DNA from: Clostridiales bacterium | GTDB lineage: Bacteria; Bacillota; Clostridia; Oscillospirales; Oscillospiraceae | Direction of reading: 5' to 3' | NCBI GenBank assembly: GCA_004556345.1 | Contig: SFHQ01000010.1 | Span: 1 to 52,037, forward strand | DNA: 52,037 nucleotides | In this document: positions 1-8,483 of the stretch, piece after piece | Numbering within the stretch: the stretch's first letter is position 1 | Layout of the letters: each line of letters opens with the position of its first letter | The notes under the pieces: model-generated | Database searches by the model: none | Seen by the model: the letters and a program-made list of their open reading frames with translations, nothing else | Told to the model about the DNA's origin: nothing | Program-made: the position numbers and the translations under genes

Positions 1-369
1 GGACAGCACCTTGGTGGCCCACTGACGGAACTCTGTTGCCCGGCCAGAGTTGACCCGATAGCCAACAGCGATGATCGCAGACAGGGCGTAGAACTTATAG
101 CGATAGGTCTTTCCGTTATCCGCAACTTGTGCAAAATTTGCACAAGTTGCCGCTTCGGACAATTCGCCGCTCTCATAGATATTTTTCAGGTGCTTTGTGA
201 CAACACTTCGGTCTACTTCAAAAAGCTGAGCAATGGCTTTCTGGGTCAGCCAAACATCCTGGTCCTGCACCCGTACTTCAATTCCATCTTCGTGGGCATC
301 CCTGGTAAACACAAGAAAATCCACCGTGCTGTTGCGGATCTGAAACGTATCTTTTTTGCGATCAGGCAT
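1..369 (-). CDS. RhuM-family protein, N-terminal part (gene runs off the left edge)
   Basis: An uninterrupted frame reads from ATG at 369 down to base 1, 123 codons with no stop, so the C-terminal part lies outside the window. The protein has the features of the RhuM (virulence RhuM) family: an early segment with VWLTQKAIAQLFEVDRS, then VVTKHLKNIYESGELSE, then YRYKFYALSAIIAVGYRVNS and FRQWATKVL. The first part resembles a helix-turn-helix DNA-binding module. RhuM proteins are common on mobile and accessory DNA and their biochemical role is unsettled. The start is supported by AGGTGAAGGA just upstream. The ATG lies 8 bases inside the end of the MscS gene, so the two are probably translated together. 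Base composition is visibly richer in A+T than the neighbours, which suggests later acquisition. The gene holds a 29-base palindrome. Confidence 0.85.
   Translation of the reverse strand, partial: MPDRKKDTFQIRNSTVDFLVFTRDAHEDGIEVRVQDQDVWLTQKAIAQLFEVDRSVVTKHLKNIYESGELSEAATCANFAQVADNGKTYRYKFYALSAIIAVGYRVNSGRATEFRQWATKVLS
122..150. repeat. 29-base perfect palindrome inside the RhuM gene
   Basis: Two 14-base arms (GCAACTTGTGCAAA and its reverse complement) flank one central A. The palindrome lies in the coding sequence, across the residues ATCANFAQVA. A perfect match of this length is unlikely by chance. It could be a protein binding site or simply a strong hairpin in the mRNA. Confidence 0.9.
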
Positions 370-1237
370 GTTCCTTCACCTCAGGGAATGATTTTCTCAC
401 AGTCACTTCCATCTGCGGATACGGGATGGAGATGCGCTGCGCATCAAACGCCTCCTTGATCTGCTCCAGCAGATCGTGGTAGACCGTCCAGTAATCGGAA
501 TTGGCGCACCAGACCCGCACCGCATACTCCAGCGCACTGTCCCCGTAGCGCAGCAGGCGGATGAACGGCGCGGGGTCACTGAGGGTCAGCTCGTGGCGGT
601 CCACCACCTCGGCGATGGTCCGCTTGACCTGCTCCACCGGCGCATCGTAAGCGGCCGTCACCACCAGGTCCACCCGGCGCAGGTCCTCGGCGCTGTAATT
701 GGTGACCTCCGCGTCCACGACCACGCTGTTGGGCATGAGGATGATGCGGTTGTCCAGCGTCGCCAGCTTCGTGTAGACCATGCCGATCTCCCGGATGGTC
801 CCGCCGGTGGAGCCGATCTCCACGTAGTCCCCTACCTTAAACGGACGGGTGCTGAGGATGGTAAAGCCCCCGGCCAGGTTCGCCAAGCTGTCTTTGACAG
901 AGAGGGAGACGGCCAAGCCGAAGATGCTCACCAACGCCAACAGGGACGAAGCATTGATGCCCAGCGATTCCGCCACGATCATCAGCGTAATAAACCATAG
1001 GATGATATTCATCATGGAGCGGATAAAGGTGTGCAGGCTCTTTTCGATCTGCTTGAAGCGGTCCAGCGCCCGGTCCAAAATTTTCAGCACGATGGCCTTC
1101 ACGATCAGGCAGACCACTAGAAGGATGAGGGCAAAGAAGATGGTCTTCAAAGCCCCCTCCCAGCCGTTTTTCATCAAGGTGTGGACGCCAGCCTCCACAC
1201 TGCTCTCCAATTGTCCGGTGTCAATGTTCGTATCCAT
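362..1237 (-). CDS. mscS: Small-conductance mechanosensitive channel, MscS family
   Basis: The product is a 291-residue MscS-type channel, which opens under membrane tension and releases solutes during osmotic downshock. Three hydrophobic segments occupy about residues 28-50, 70-92 and 95-115. The last is the pore helix leading into FGLAVSLSVKDSLANLAGG, the MscS family signature. The beta domain follows with FKVGDYVEI, then IPYPQ near the C-terminus. ATG at 1237 is chosen because AAAGGGG precedes it at good spacing; an in-frame TTG at 1264 has no such site. The gene lies just after the tuf terminator and no separate promoter is evident in the short gap, so it may depend on read-through. Its last 8 bases overlap the RhuM gene. 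Confidence 0.9.
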   Translation of the reverse strand: MDTNIDTGQLESSVEAGVHTLMKNGWEGALKTIFFALILLVVCLIVKAIVLKILDRALDRFKQIEKSLHTFIRSMMNIILWFITLMIVAESLGINASSLLALVSIFGLAVSLSVKDSLANLAGGFTILSTRPFKVGDYVEIGSTGGTIREIGMVYTKLATLDNRIILMPNSVVVDAEVTNYSAEDLRRVDLVVTAAYDAPVEQVKRTIAEVVDRHELTLSDPAPFIRLLRYGDSALEYAVRVWCANSDYWTVYHDLLEQIKEAFDAQRISIPYPQMEVTVRKSFPEVKEHA

Positions 1238-1282
1238 AGGCTGCGATGACCCCTTTCTCAACAAAGTTCGCGGGTTTTGTGG

Positions 1283-1317
1283 AAAAAAAGAAGGGCAAAG
1301 CCAAGGCTTTGCCCTTC
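1283..1317 (-). terminator. Rho-independent terminator of tuf
   Basis: On the minus strand a 13-base-pair stem (GAAGGGCAAAGCC with its complement, loop TT) is followed by seven T residues. It begins 17 bases after the tuf stop codon and closes the str operon. Confidence 0.93.
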
Positions 1318-1333
1318 TCAGAGAGGTTAAGAA

Positions 1334-2536
<1,203 letters not shown>

Positions 2537-2604
2537 GATTGATAATCCTCCTCAAAATAAAGACAAAGCTGTCTTACAGGTGCATAAGACCGTTCATGGG
2601 TCCT

Positions 2605-2633
2605 ATTTTACAGGATATTCCTCAAAAATACAA
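2605..2633 (-). promoter_or_regulatory. Putative sigma-A promoter for tuf
   Basis: On the minus strand TTGTAT (2633-2628) and TAAAAT (2610-2605) are separated by exactly 17 bases. It lies between fusA and tuf, about 70 bases upstream of the tuf start, in an unusually A+T-rich stretch. Confidence 0.7.
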
Positions 2634-2677
2634 CGGGAAAAACAGGATTTCTCCCGGTTTTCAAAAAATTCTCTGAA

Positions 2678-4780
2678 TTAGTCAGCGCTGTTGCGCTTCT
2701 CCACGATCTTGTCCGTGATGGACTTGGGGATCTCCACATAGCTGTGGGGCTCCATGGAGTACTGGCCGCGGCCCTGGGTGCGGCTGCGCAGGTCGGTGGC
2801 GTAGCCGAACATCTCGGACAGAGGCACCAGTGCGTCGATCTGCTGGGCGCCGGGACGGGCTTCCATGCCCTGGATCTGACCACGGCGGGAGTTCAGGTCG
2901 CCGATGACGTCGCCCATGTAATCCTCGGGGACGATGACGGAGACCTTCATGATGGGCTCGAGCAGGCAGGGGTTTGCCTTGCGGCAGGCTTCCTTGAAGG
3001 CCATGGAACCGGCGATCTTAAAGGCCATCTCGGAGGAGTCGACCTCGTGATAAGAGCCGTCGTACAGGGTGACCTTCACGTCGACCACGGGGTAACCGGC
3101 CAGGATGCCGGACTCCATGGCGCCCTGGATACCGGCGTCCACGGCGGGGATATATTCCTTGGGGATGGCGCCGCCGACGATCTCGTTGACGAACTCATAG
3201 CCCTTGCCGGACTCGTTGGGCTCCAGACGGATCTTGACGTGACCATACTGGCCCTTACCGCCGGACTGACGGGCATACTTGGTGTCCTGCTCGACCTTCT
3301 TCTTGATGGTCTCCTTGTAGGCGACCTGAGGTGCGCCCACGTTGGCCTCGACCTTGTACTCACGCAGCAGACGGTCGACGATGATCTCCAGGTGCAGCTC
3401 GCCCATGCCGGCGATGATGGTCTGACCCGTCTCTTCGTCGGTGTAGGTCTTGAAGGTGGGGTCCTCCTCGGCCAGCTTCATCAGGGCGATGCCCATCTTC
3501 TCCTGACCGGCCTTGGTCTTGGGCTCGATGGCCACGCGGATGACGGGCTCGGGGAACTCCATGGACTCCAGGATGATGGGAGCCTTATCGTCGCACAGGG
3601 TGTCGCCGGTGGTGGAGTTCTTCAGGCCGACCACGGCGGCGATGTCGCCGGAGTAGACGGTCTCGATGTCCTCACGGTGGTTGGCGTGCATCTGCAGGAT
3701 ACGGCCGATACGCTCTCTCTGCTGCTTGGTGGAGTTCAGAACGGCCGTGCCGGTGTTCAGCAGGCCGGAGTAAACGCGGATAAAGGACAGACGGCCAACG
3801 TAGGGGTCCGCAGCGATCTTAAAGGCCAGTGCGGAGAAGGGTGCGTTGTCGTCTGCGGGACGCTCATCCTCCTCGCCGGTGTCGGGGTTGACGCCCTTGA
3901 TGGCGGGGATGTCCAGGGGGGAGGGCATGAAGTCGACAATGGCGTCGAGCAGCTTCTGCACGCCCTTGTTGCGGTAAGATGTACCGCAGGTGACGGGGAC
4001 CAGCAGGTTCTCGATGGTGCCATGACGCAGGGTCTTGCGGATCATGTCGGTGGGGATGGGTTCCTCCTCCAGCGCCAGCATCATCAGGTCCTCGTTGAGG
4101 TCTGCGCAGGCGTCGATGAGCTTGGTGCGGTATTCCATCGCCAGGTCCATCATGTCCTCGGGGATGTCCTCCACGCGCATGTCCTTGCCCTCGGCGTCGT
4201 AATACACGTCGGCCTTCATCTCGACCAGGTCGATGATGCCCTTGAAGGTATCCTCGCTGCCGATGGGCAACTGGATGGGCACGGCGTTGCACTTCAGGCG
4301 GTCGTGGATCATCTTCAGAACGTTGTAGAAATCAGCGCCCATGATGTCCATCTTGTTGACGTAGATCATGCGGGGAACTTTATAGTGGTCGGCCTGACGC
4401 CACACAGTCTCGGACTGGGGCTCCACGCCGCCCTTGGCGCACATGACGGTCACAGAGCCGTCCAGCACGCGCAGGGAACGCTCCACCTCGACGGTAAAGT
4501 CCACGTGGCCCGGGGTATCAATGATGTTGATTCGGGTCTGGGGGAACTGGCCGGCGGAACCGGTCCAGTAGCAGGTGGTAGCGGCGGAAGTGATGGTGAT
4601 GCCACGCTCCTGCTCCTGTGCCATCCAGTCCATGGTGGCGGTACCATCATGGGTCTCACCGATCTTGTAATTGACGCCGGTGTAGTACAGGATACGCTCG
4701 GTGGTCGTGGTCTTACCAGCATCGATGTGGGCCATGATGCCGATGTTTCTGGTGTTTTCCAGAGTAACTTTTCGTGCCAT
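2678..4780 (-). CDS. fusA: Elongation factor G
   Basis: EF-G is the GTPase that drives ribosomal translocation and, with RRF, ribosome recycling. It has 700 residues, the usual size. Visible motifs are AHIDAGKTTTTER (P-loop, about 17-29), RGITITSAATT (switch I), DTPGHVDFT and NKMD, followed by domains II to V with the domain IV segment YARQSGGKGQYGHVKIRLEP. ATG at 4780 follows TGGAGGAAAG. It sits 18 bases after rpsG and upstream of tuf in the classic str order. No internal stop or frameshift is seen. Confidence 0.98.
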   Translation of the reverse strand: MARKVTLENTRNIGIMAHIDAGKTTTTERILYYTGVNYKIGETHDGTATMDWMAQEQERGITITSAATTCYWTGSAGQFPQTRINIIDTPGHVDFTVEVERSLRVLDGSVTVMCAKGGVEPQSETVWRQADHYKVPRMIYVNKMDIMGADFYNVLKMIHDRLKCNAVPIQLPIGSEDTFKGIIDLVEMKADVYYDAEGKDMRVEDIPEDMMDLAMEYRTKLIDACADLNEDLMMLALEEEPIPTDMIRKTLRHGTIENLLVPVTCGTSYRNKGVQKLLDAIVDFMPSPLDIPAIKGVNPDTGEEDERPADDNAPFSALAFKIAADPYVGRLSFIRVYSGLLNTGTAVLNSTKQQRERIGRILQMHANHREDIETVYSGDIAAVVGLKNSTTGDTLCDDKAPIILESMEFPEPVIRVAIEPKTKAGQEKMGIALMKLAEEDPTFKTYTDEETGQTIIAGMGELHLEIIVDRLLREYKVEANVGAPQVAYKETIKKKVEQDTKYARQSGGKGQYGHVKIRLEPNESGKGYEFVNEIVGGAIPKEYIPAVDAGIQGAMESGILAGYPVVDVKVTLYDGSYHEVDSSEMAFKIAGSMAFKEACRKANPCLLEPIMKVSVIVPEDYMGDVIGDLNSRRGQIQGMEARPGAQQIDALVPLSEMFGYATDLRSRTQGRGQYSMEPHSYVEIPKSITDKIVEKRNSAD

Positions 4781-4798
4781 GTTTCTCTTTCCTCCAGA

Positions 4799-5269
4799 TT
4801 ACCAGCGGAAGTGTGCGAAGGCCTTGTTGGACTCTGCCATCTTGTGGACCTCTTCACGCTTCTTCACGGCGCTGCCGACGTTGTTGGCAGCGTCCATCAG
4901 CTCGTTGGCCAGGCGCTCCTTCATGGTGCGCTCGCTGCGCTTGCGGGCGTAAGTGGTCAGCCAGCGCAGACCCAGGGTCTGGCGGCGCTCAGGGCGGACC
5001 TCCATAGGCACCTGGTAGGTGGCGCCGCCAACACGGCGAGCCTTGACCTCCAGGGAAGGCATGATGTTCTCCATGGCGGCGGTGAAGACCTCCAGGGGCT
5101 CCTTGCCGGTCTGTTCCTTGACGATGTCGAAGGCGCTGTAAACCACCTTCTGCGCCACGCCCTTCTTGCCGTCCAGCATAATGCTGTTGATCAGCTTAGT
5201 TACCAGTACGGAACGGTACATAGGATCGGGCAACACTTCCCGCTTGGGTACGTTTCCTCTTCTGGGCAC
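4799..5269 (-). CDS. rpsG: 30S ribosomal protein S7
   Basis: S7 binds the 3' major domain of 16S rRNA and starts assembly of the 30S head. The likely start is GTG at 5269, giving 156 residues beginning MPRRGNVPKRE, the normal S7 N-terminus and length. GGAGG lies 8 bases upstream of that GTG. The ATG at 5287 would place the Shine-Dalgarno sequence inside the gene and is rejected. Family landmarks include the SIMLDGKKG segment and RRVGGATYQVP. In E. coli, S7 represses its own synthesis by binding the S12-S7 spacer. Here that spacer is 261 bases long and full of hairpins. Confidence 0.96.
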   Translation of the reverse strand: MPRRGNVPKREVLPDPMYRSVLVTKLINSIMLDGKKGVAQKVVYSAFDIVKEQTGKEPLEVFTAAMENIMPSLEVKARRVGGATYQVPMEVRPERRQTLGLRWLTTYARKRSERTMKERLANELMDAANNVGSAVKKREEVHKMAESNKAFAHFRW

Positions 5270-5530
5270 TTTGCTTCCCTCCTTCATAAAAAAATGATTT
5301 CATAGGTACTCGAAAGACCTGGCTTCGCTTGGCGAAGAAGTCTTCCGTGTGAAGCCGGGGCATTTCCCCGCCTTCGTGCCTGCCTTGAGAGCTTCCCCAA
5401 CCCCTGTACTGTCGTACCGGATGTATATGGTTAAGCGACTCGCGGCAAAGCCAGTTTGCTTTGCGCTGAGCGCAAAATTGCAATCAAATCGTCGCTGTGA
5501 AAGCGACACGAGCGTTCAGGCTGGGCGAGA
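5270..5530 (-). promoter_or_regulatory. Structured S12-S7 intercistronic region
   Basis: No convincing gene is present in these 261 bases. Several short inverted repeats are: GTCGCT/AGCGAC (5491-5507), TTTGCGCT/AGCGCAAA (5460-5476), GCAAAGC/GCTTTGC (5445-5464), CGGGG/CCCCG (5356-5370) and CTTCGC/GCGAAG (5323-5337). The second and third share bases and cannot form together. The position matches the S7 repressor site of the E. coli str operon, so translational control of rpsG is a reasonable inference. Confidence 0.55.
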
Positions 5531-5953
5531 TTACTTCTTGCCGGCCTTGGGTCTCTTGGCGCCGTACTTGGAACGGGCCTGCATACGGCCGTTGACGCCC
5601 TGGGTGTCCAGGCTGCCGCGGATGATGTGGTAACGCACACCAGGCAGGTCCTTAACACGGCCGCCGCGGATCATGACCACGGAGTGCTCCTGCAGGTTGT
5701 GGCCGACGCCGGGGATGTAGGCGGTGACCTCGTAGCCGTTGGTCAGACGCACACGGGCGATCTTCCGCAGAGCGGAGTTAGGCTTCTTAGGCGTGGAAGT
5801 ACGCACCGCGGTGCACACACCTCTCTTCTGGGGGGAAGGCAGGTCAGTCTCCTTGTTCTTCAGGGTGTTCAGACCCTTCTGCATGGCGGGAGAGTTGGAC
5901 TTGTAGGTGGCCTGCTCTCTGCCCTTGCGAACCAGCTGATTAAAAGTAGGCAT
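5531..5953 (-). CDS. rpsL: 30S ribosomal protein S12
   Basis: S12 sits at the 30S decoding centre and affects accuracy; streptomycin resistance mutations map to it. ATG at 5953 gives 140 residues starting MPTFNQLVRKGREQATYKS and is preceded by AAAGGAGGAAC. The longer frame upstream is discarded. Conserved S12 segments are TPKKPNSALRK (residues near 41-51) and GHNLQEHSVVMIRGGRVKD with PGVRYH. The streptomycin-critical lysines appear to be in the wild-type state. It is the second gene of the str operon, after the L7Ae-like gene. Confidence 0.97.
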   Translation of the reverse strand: MPTFNQLVRKGREQATYKSNSPAMQKGLNTLKNKETDLPSPQKRGVCTAVRTSTPKKPNSALRKIARVRLTNGYEVTAYIPGVGHNLQEHSVVMIRGGRVKDLPGVRYHIIRGSLDTQGVNGRMQARSKYGAKRPKAGKK

Positions 5954-6052
5954 GGATGTTCCTCCTTTCTGAAAGAATACAAGATATTTATATTCTGACC
6001 GCATGCGCCGGAGCTTATGCGGGGAATATCGAAAAAACTTCCTGCTTTGGCG

Positions 6053-6295
6053 TTATTCCACCAAAGCCGCCACAGCGGACCCCACGGCAATGCCGCAGGC
6101 CTGACCCAGCTGGGCCATGGTCTCCACTTCCTCGATGTCCACCCCAAGATCCTCGCAGAGGTCTTGGATCGGCTCGGTGACGCGGGGGTCGGCGTCCTGG
6201 GCCATAAAGACCCGCAGCGCCTTGGCGTTTTTCAGGGCACGGGTGACTTGCTTGGCCCCTGTGACCTTGTGCTGTGTTGTCAGTTCGGTAAGCAT
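6053..6295 (-). CDS. L7Ae/L30e-like kink-turn binding protein (YbxF type)
   Basis: This 80-residue protein belongs to the L7Ae/L30e/S12e/Gadd45 fold. Firmicute members (YbxF/YlxQ) bind kink-turn RNA. The core runs TGAKQVTRALKNAKALRVFMA then DADPRVTEPIQ and ACGIAVGSAVAAL, close to the family pattern. ATG at 6295 follows AGAGGAGTGC; a longer frame upstream lacks a binding site. In many Firmicutes this gene lies between rpoC and rpsL. Here it heads the operon behind its own promoter, and no rpoB or rpoC is found upstream in the window. Confidence 0.88.
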   Translation of the reverse strand: MLTELTTQHKVTGAKQVTRALKNAKALRVFMAQDADPRVTEPIQDLCEDLGVDIEEVETMAQLGQACGIAVGSAVAALVE

Positions 6296-6390
6296 GAAAA
6301 AAGCACTCCTCTTTCCGAGCTGCCCACAGCAGCTCTCACTCATCTATCCCGGCGGGGAGGCCCAACCAAAATAGTTCATCGCAATCTCGG

Positions 6391-6419
6391 ATTTTATCAT
6401 ACTTTGCCCCATTCGTCAA
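6391..6419 (-). promoter_or_regulatory. Sigma-A promoter of the str operon
   Basis: On the minus strand TTGACG (6419-6414) and TAAAAT (6396-6391) have a 17-base spacer. The promoter lies about 95 bases before the L7Ae-like start and implies a leader of about 90 bases. Nothing else was recognised in the 223-base gap 6296-6518. Confidence 0.82.
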
Positions 6420-6518
6420 GTAGTGACTGTGTGGCAAGTTGTCCTTTTTCCGCGCACAAACTTGGTGATATCGTTCATTCCGGGTGGGCATGGGCCTGAT
6501 TTGGGTGGGTTAGACGAC

Positions 6519-6797
6519 TCAAACGTAGTGCCGAAAGCTCCACAGCAGCAGCAGGGCCACCTGGACGAGGAGGATCACGGGCATCCCGATGCGGAAGGAC
6601 CAGTGCTTCGTTTTGTGCCGGAACAGGGACATGCCCACCAGGCTCCCCACGCTGCCGCCCAGGATGGCGGAGAGGAAGAGCATCTTTTCCGGGATACGCT
6701 GTTTGTGTCTCTTTGCCTTGGCTTTGTCGATGCCCATGAGGGCAAAGGCGATGACCGTCCAGGCCAGCACCCACACGAGCAATACTTTCTGGAGCAT
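6519..6797 (-). CDS. DUF1294 family membrane protein
   Basis: A 92-residue membrane protein with two or three hydrophobic segments (about 4-22, 42-60 and 72-88). The DUF1294 features are visible: MGIDKAKAKRHKQRIPEK, then LGGSVGSLVGM and FRHKTKHWSF. The family is widespread and its function is unknown; some other members carry an N-terminal cold-shock domain, absent here. ATG at 6797 follows AAGGAGGGACC. It lies 69 bases after ribU on the same strand and could be co-transcribed under the FMN riboswitch, but a role in riboflavin supply is not implied by the sequence. Confidence 0.88.
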   Translation of the reverse strand: MLQKVLLVWVLAWTVIAFALMGIDKAKAKRHKQRIPEKMLFLSAILGGSVGSLVGMSLFRHKTKHWSFRIGMPVILLVQVALLLLWSFRHYV

Positions 6798-6866
6798 CGG
6801 GGTCCCTCCTTGCAGGGAAAAGCGGCGGGGAGACTTGCTTCCCGCCGCTGTGTTCGGCTGTTTGAC

Positions 6867-7454
6867 TTACTGCTCGGTCTGGGCCTTCTGACCATGGGTA
6901 TGGTGGCCCCAGCCCTCGCCGTGGATCAGGTGGCGGGAGACGGTCTTGTAGACCAGGAAGGTCACCAGAGAGTTGATGCCTGCCTTGAGCAGATTGAAGG
7001 GCAGGATCACGGGCAGCAGCATGGCGTCCACCACTTCCACCGGAGCGCCCATGAAGTAGGGGGTGATGAAGTGGTTGGCGACCATCATGGCCAGGCCCAT
7101 GGCGATGGTGCCGCAGATGAGGCCCAGGATGGCGCCGCTCTTGGTGTGGCGCAGGCGATAGATGCCGGAGGCGACCAGGACCAGGACGGTGGTGGAGATG
7201 ATGTGCATGAGGATGCCATACACACCGCTGCTGGCGCTGACGGTGAAGCCCTGGATCACGGCGGTCACGACGGTCAGCAGCACGCCGGCCACAGGGCCAT
7301 AGGCGAAAGCACCGATCAGGATCGGGATATCGGCCGGGTCATACTCCAGGAAGGCAGCGCCGGGGAAGATGGGAAAATGGATCAGGTAGACCAGCACGAT
7401 CGAGATGGCCACCAGCATGGCCATCGTGGCCAGCTTACGAACTTTTGTCTGCAT
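6867..7454 (-). CDS. ribU: Riboflavin transporter RibU (ECF substrate-binding subunit)
   Basis: The 195-residue hydrophobic protein is the substrate-binding S component of an energy-coupling factor transporter. It would bind riboflavin and use shared EcfA/A'/T subunits encoded elsewhere. About six membrane segments are visible. The N-terminal helix MAMLVAISIVLVYLI carries the small-residue pattern used to contact EcfT, and LEYDPADIPILIGAFAYGP is typical of RibU-like S components. The FMN riboswitch upstream strongly supports riboflavin as substrate. ATG at 7454 is taken as the start; GGGAG precedes it at seven bases with a run of T between. The C-terminus ends in a His-rich, charged tail (GWGHHTHGQKAQ). 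Confidence 0.92.
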   Translation of the reverse strand: MQTKVRKLATMAMLVAISIVLVYLIHFPIFPGAAFLEYDPADIPILIGAFAYGPVAGVLLTVVTAVIQGFTVSASSGVYGILMHIISTTVLVLVASGIYRLRHTKSGAILGLICGTIAMGLAMMVANHFITPYFMGAPVEVVDAMLLPVILPFNLLKAGINSLVTFLVYKTVSRHLIHGEGWGHHTHGQKAQTEQ

Positions 7455-7625
7455 AAAAAAACACTCCCATAAGACTTGTAACACCCGAAAAACCAATGTC
7501 TTCCAGGTGCTAACAGGCCCTTGGGGGCGCTCTGACAGCGGCAAAACCTCCCTGGCCTCCCATTGCCAGGTCTCTCTGCCGGGTCACATACCGTCAAACG
7601 GAACAAAGTGCACGGTATGTCAGCA

Positions 7626-7754
7626 CGTCTTCTCCCATCCAGACTATCACTGTCGGTCCCGGAATCGCACCGGGTCGGCTTCCTGCTTCTCAAAAGGAGC
7701 AAGTCGCTCGCGGACTGTACCGCCGGTGGGGACTTTCACCCCGCCCTGAAGACA
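7626..7754 (-). ncRNA. FMN riboswitch (RFN element)
   Basis: Read on the minus strand the element opens with TCTTCAGGGCGGGGTGAAAG, continues with CCCCACCGGCGGTACAGTCC and GCGAGC, and closes with AGTCTGGATGGGAGAAGA. These are the conserved blocks of the FMN aptamer, and the outer arms TCTTC and GAAGA pair. It precedes ribU by about 170 bases. An inverted repeat (ACATACCGT, 7586-7594, with ACGGTATGT, 7612-7620) follows the aptamer directly. No hairpin with a clear T-run is visible before the ribU start, so the mode of control is open. Confidence 0.96.
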
Positions 7755-7776
7755 TCTTATTTCGTTGTCCGACTCT

Positions 7777-7804
7777 ATTATATCCTCTTCCGGGAAAAAT
7801 GCAA
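7777..7804 (-). promoter_or_regulatory. Sigma-A promoter of the ribU leader
   Basis: On the minus strand TTGCAT (7804-7799) and TATAAT (7782-7777) have a 16-base spacer. Transcription would start about 15-20 bases before the FMN aptamer. Confidence 0.8.
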
Positions 7805-7849
7805 CCACCAATCTGTACCATAGCGCAAGATTTTCTCTTTTGGTTTTCG

Positions 7850-7878
7850 TTGACTTTCTACAGCCGCCGGTATACCAT
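7850..7878 (+). promoter_or_regulatory. Putative promoter of the SLOG gene
   Basis: TTGACT (7850-7855) and TACCAT (7873-7878) are 17 bases apart, about 50 bases before the ATG at 7929. The -10 box is imperfect. Confidence 0.5.
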
Positions 7879-7928
7879 AGGGGACAGACTGTGTGAAAAG
7901 CCCGAAACCCGAAAGGAGAGGACGCCCC

Positions 7929-8429
7929 ATGACCCCGGAGATCACCTGCTGCTTCACCGGCCACCGCCCCCAGCGCCTGCCCTGGGGAGACAATGAGGCC
8001 GATTTGCGCTGTCAGGCCGTCAAGGCCAGGCTGACCCGCGCCGTGGCCGAGGCCTACGACCAGGGCTACCGCCACTTTCTCTGCGGCATGGCCCAGGGCG
8101 CGGACCTCTACTTCTGCCAGGCCGTCCTGCACCTCAAGGCCCAGCACCCCGGCGTGACCCTGGAGGCCGCCATCCCCTACGAGGGTCAGGCCGACCACTG
8201 GCCCCCCGCCGACCGGCTCCGGCGGCAGCGCCTGCTGAACCAATGCGACCTGGAAACGGTGGTCCAGCACCACTACACCAAGGGCTGTATGCTCCGCCGG
8301 AACCGCTACATGGTGGACCGCTCCTCCCTCCTCATCGCCGTCTACGACGGCACCCCCAAGGGGGGCACGATGAACACCCTGGCCTACGCCCTGCGCCAAG
8401 GGGTCGAGACGATCATCTTAGATGTGTAA
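7929..8429 (+). CDS. SLOG / DUF1273 family protein (YpsA-like)
   Basis: The 166-residue protein starts CCFTGHRPQRLPWG, the signature of the DUF1273 branch of the SLOG nucleotide-binding superfamily. It continues with FLCGMAQGADLYFCQAVLHL and ends with DGTPKGGTMNTLAYALRQG. SLOG proteins have a Rossmann-like fold and are thought to bind nucleotide-derived ligands. B. subtilis YpsA affects cell division, which may be relevant because ftsZ is convergent next door, but this is only an inference. ATG at 7929 follows AAAGGAGAGG. The gene is divergent from ribU and ends at a terminator shared with ftsZ. Confidence 0.85.
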   Translation: MTPEITCCFTGHRPQRLPWGDNEADLRCQAVKARLTRAVAEAYDQGYRHFLCGMAQGADLYFCQAVLHLKAQHPGVTLEAAIPYEGQADHWPPADRLRRQRLLNQCDLETVVQHHYTKGCMLRRNRYMVDRSSLLIAVYDGTPKGGTMNTLAYALRQGVETIILDV

Positions 8430-8464
8430 AAATAGCCCGCTGAGTTTTTGCTCAGCGGGCTATT
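8428..8464 (-). terminator. Terminator of ftsZ (possibly bidirectional)
   Basis: A 14-base-pair stem (AATAGCCCGCTGAG with its complement) has a six-base loop. On the minus strand it is followed by a short T-run and serves ftsZ. On the plus strand the T-run is weak, so it may only slow transcripts of the SLOG gene. Confidence 0.85.
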
Positions 8465-8483
8465 GCATGCTCAGGGTATGGAA

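Noticed and set aside
127..459. A 110-codon open frame on the plus strand at the left edge
   Set aside because: The minus strand of the same region encodes a clear RhuM N-terminus and the end of MscS.
2744..5305. An 853-codon open frame on the plus strand
   Set aside because: It is the antisense shadow of fusA and rpsG, rich in Gly, Val, His and Asp because of the biased codons on the other strand. No ribosome binding site or domain is visible.
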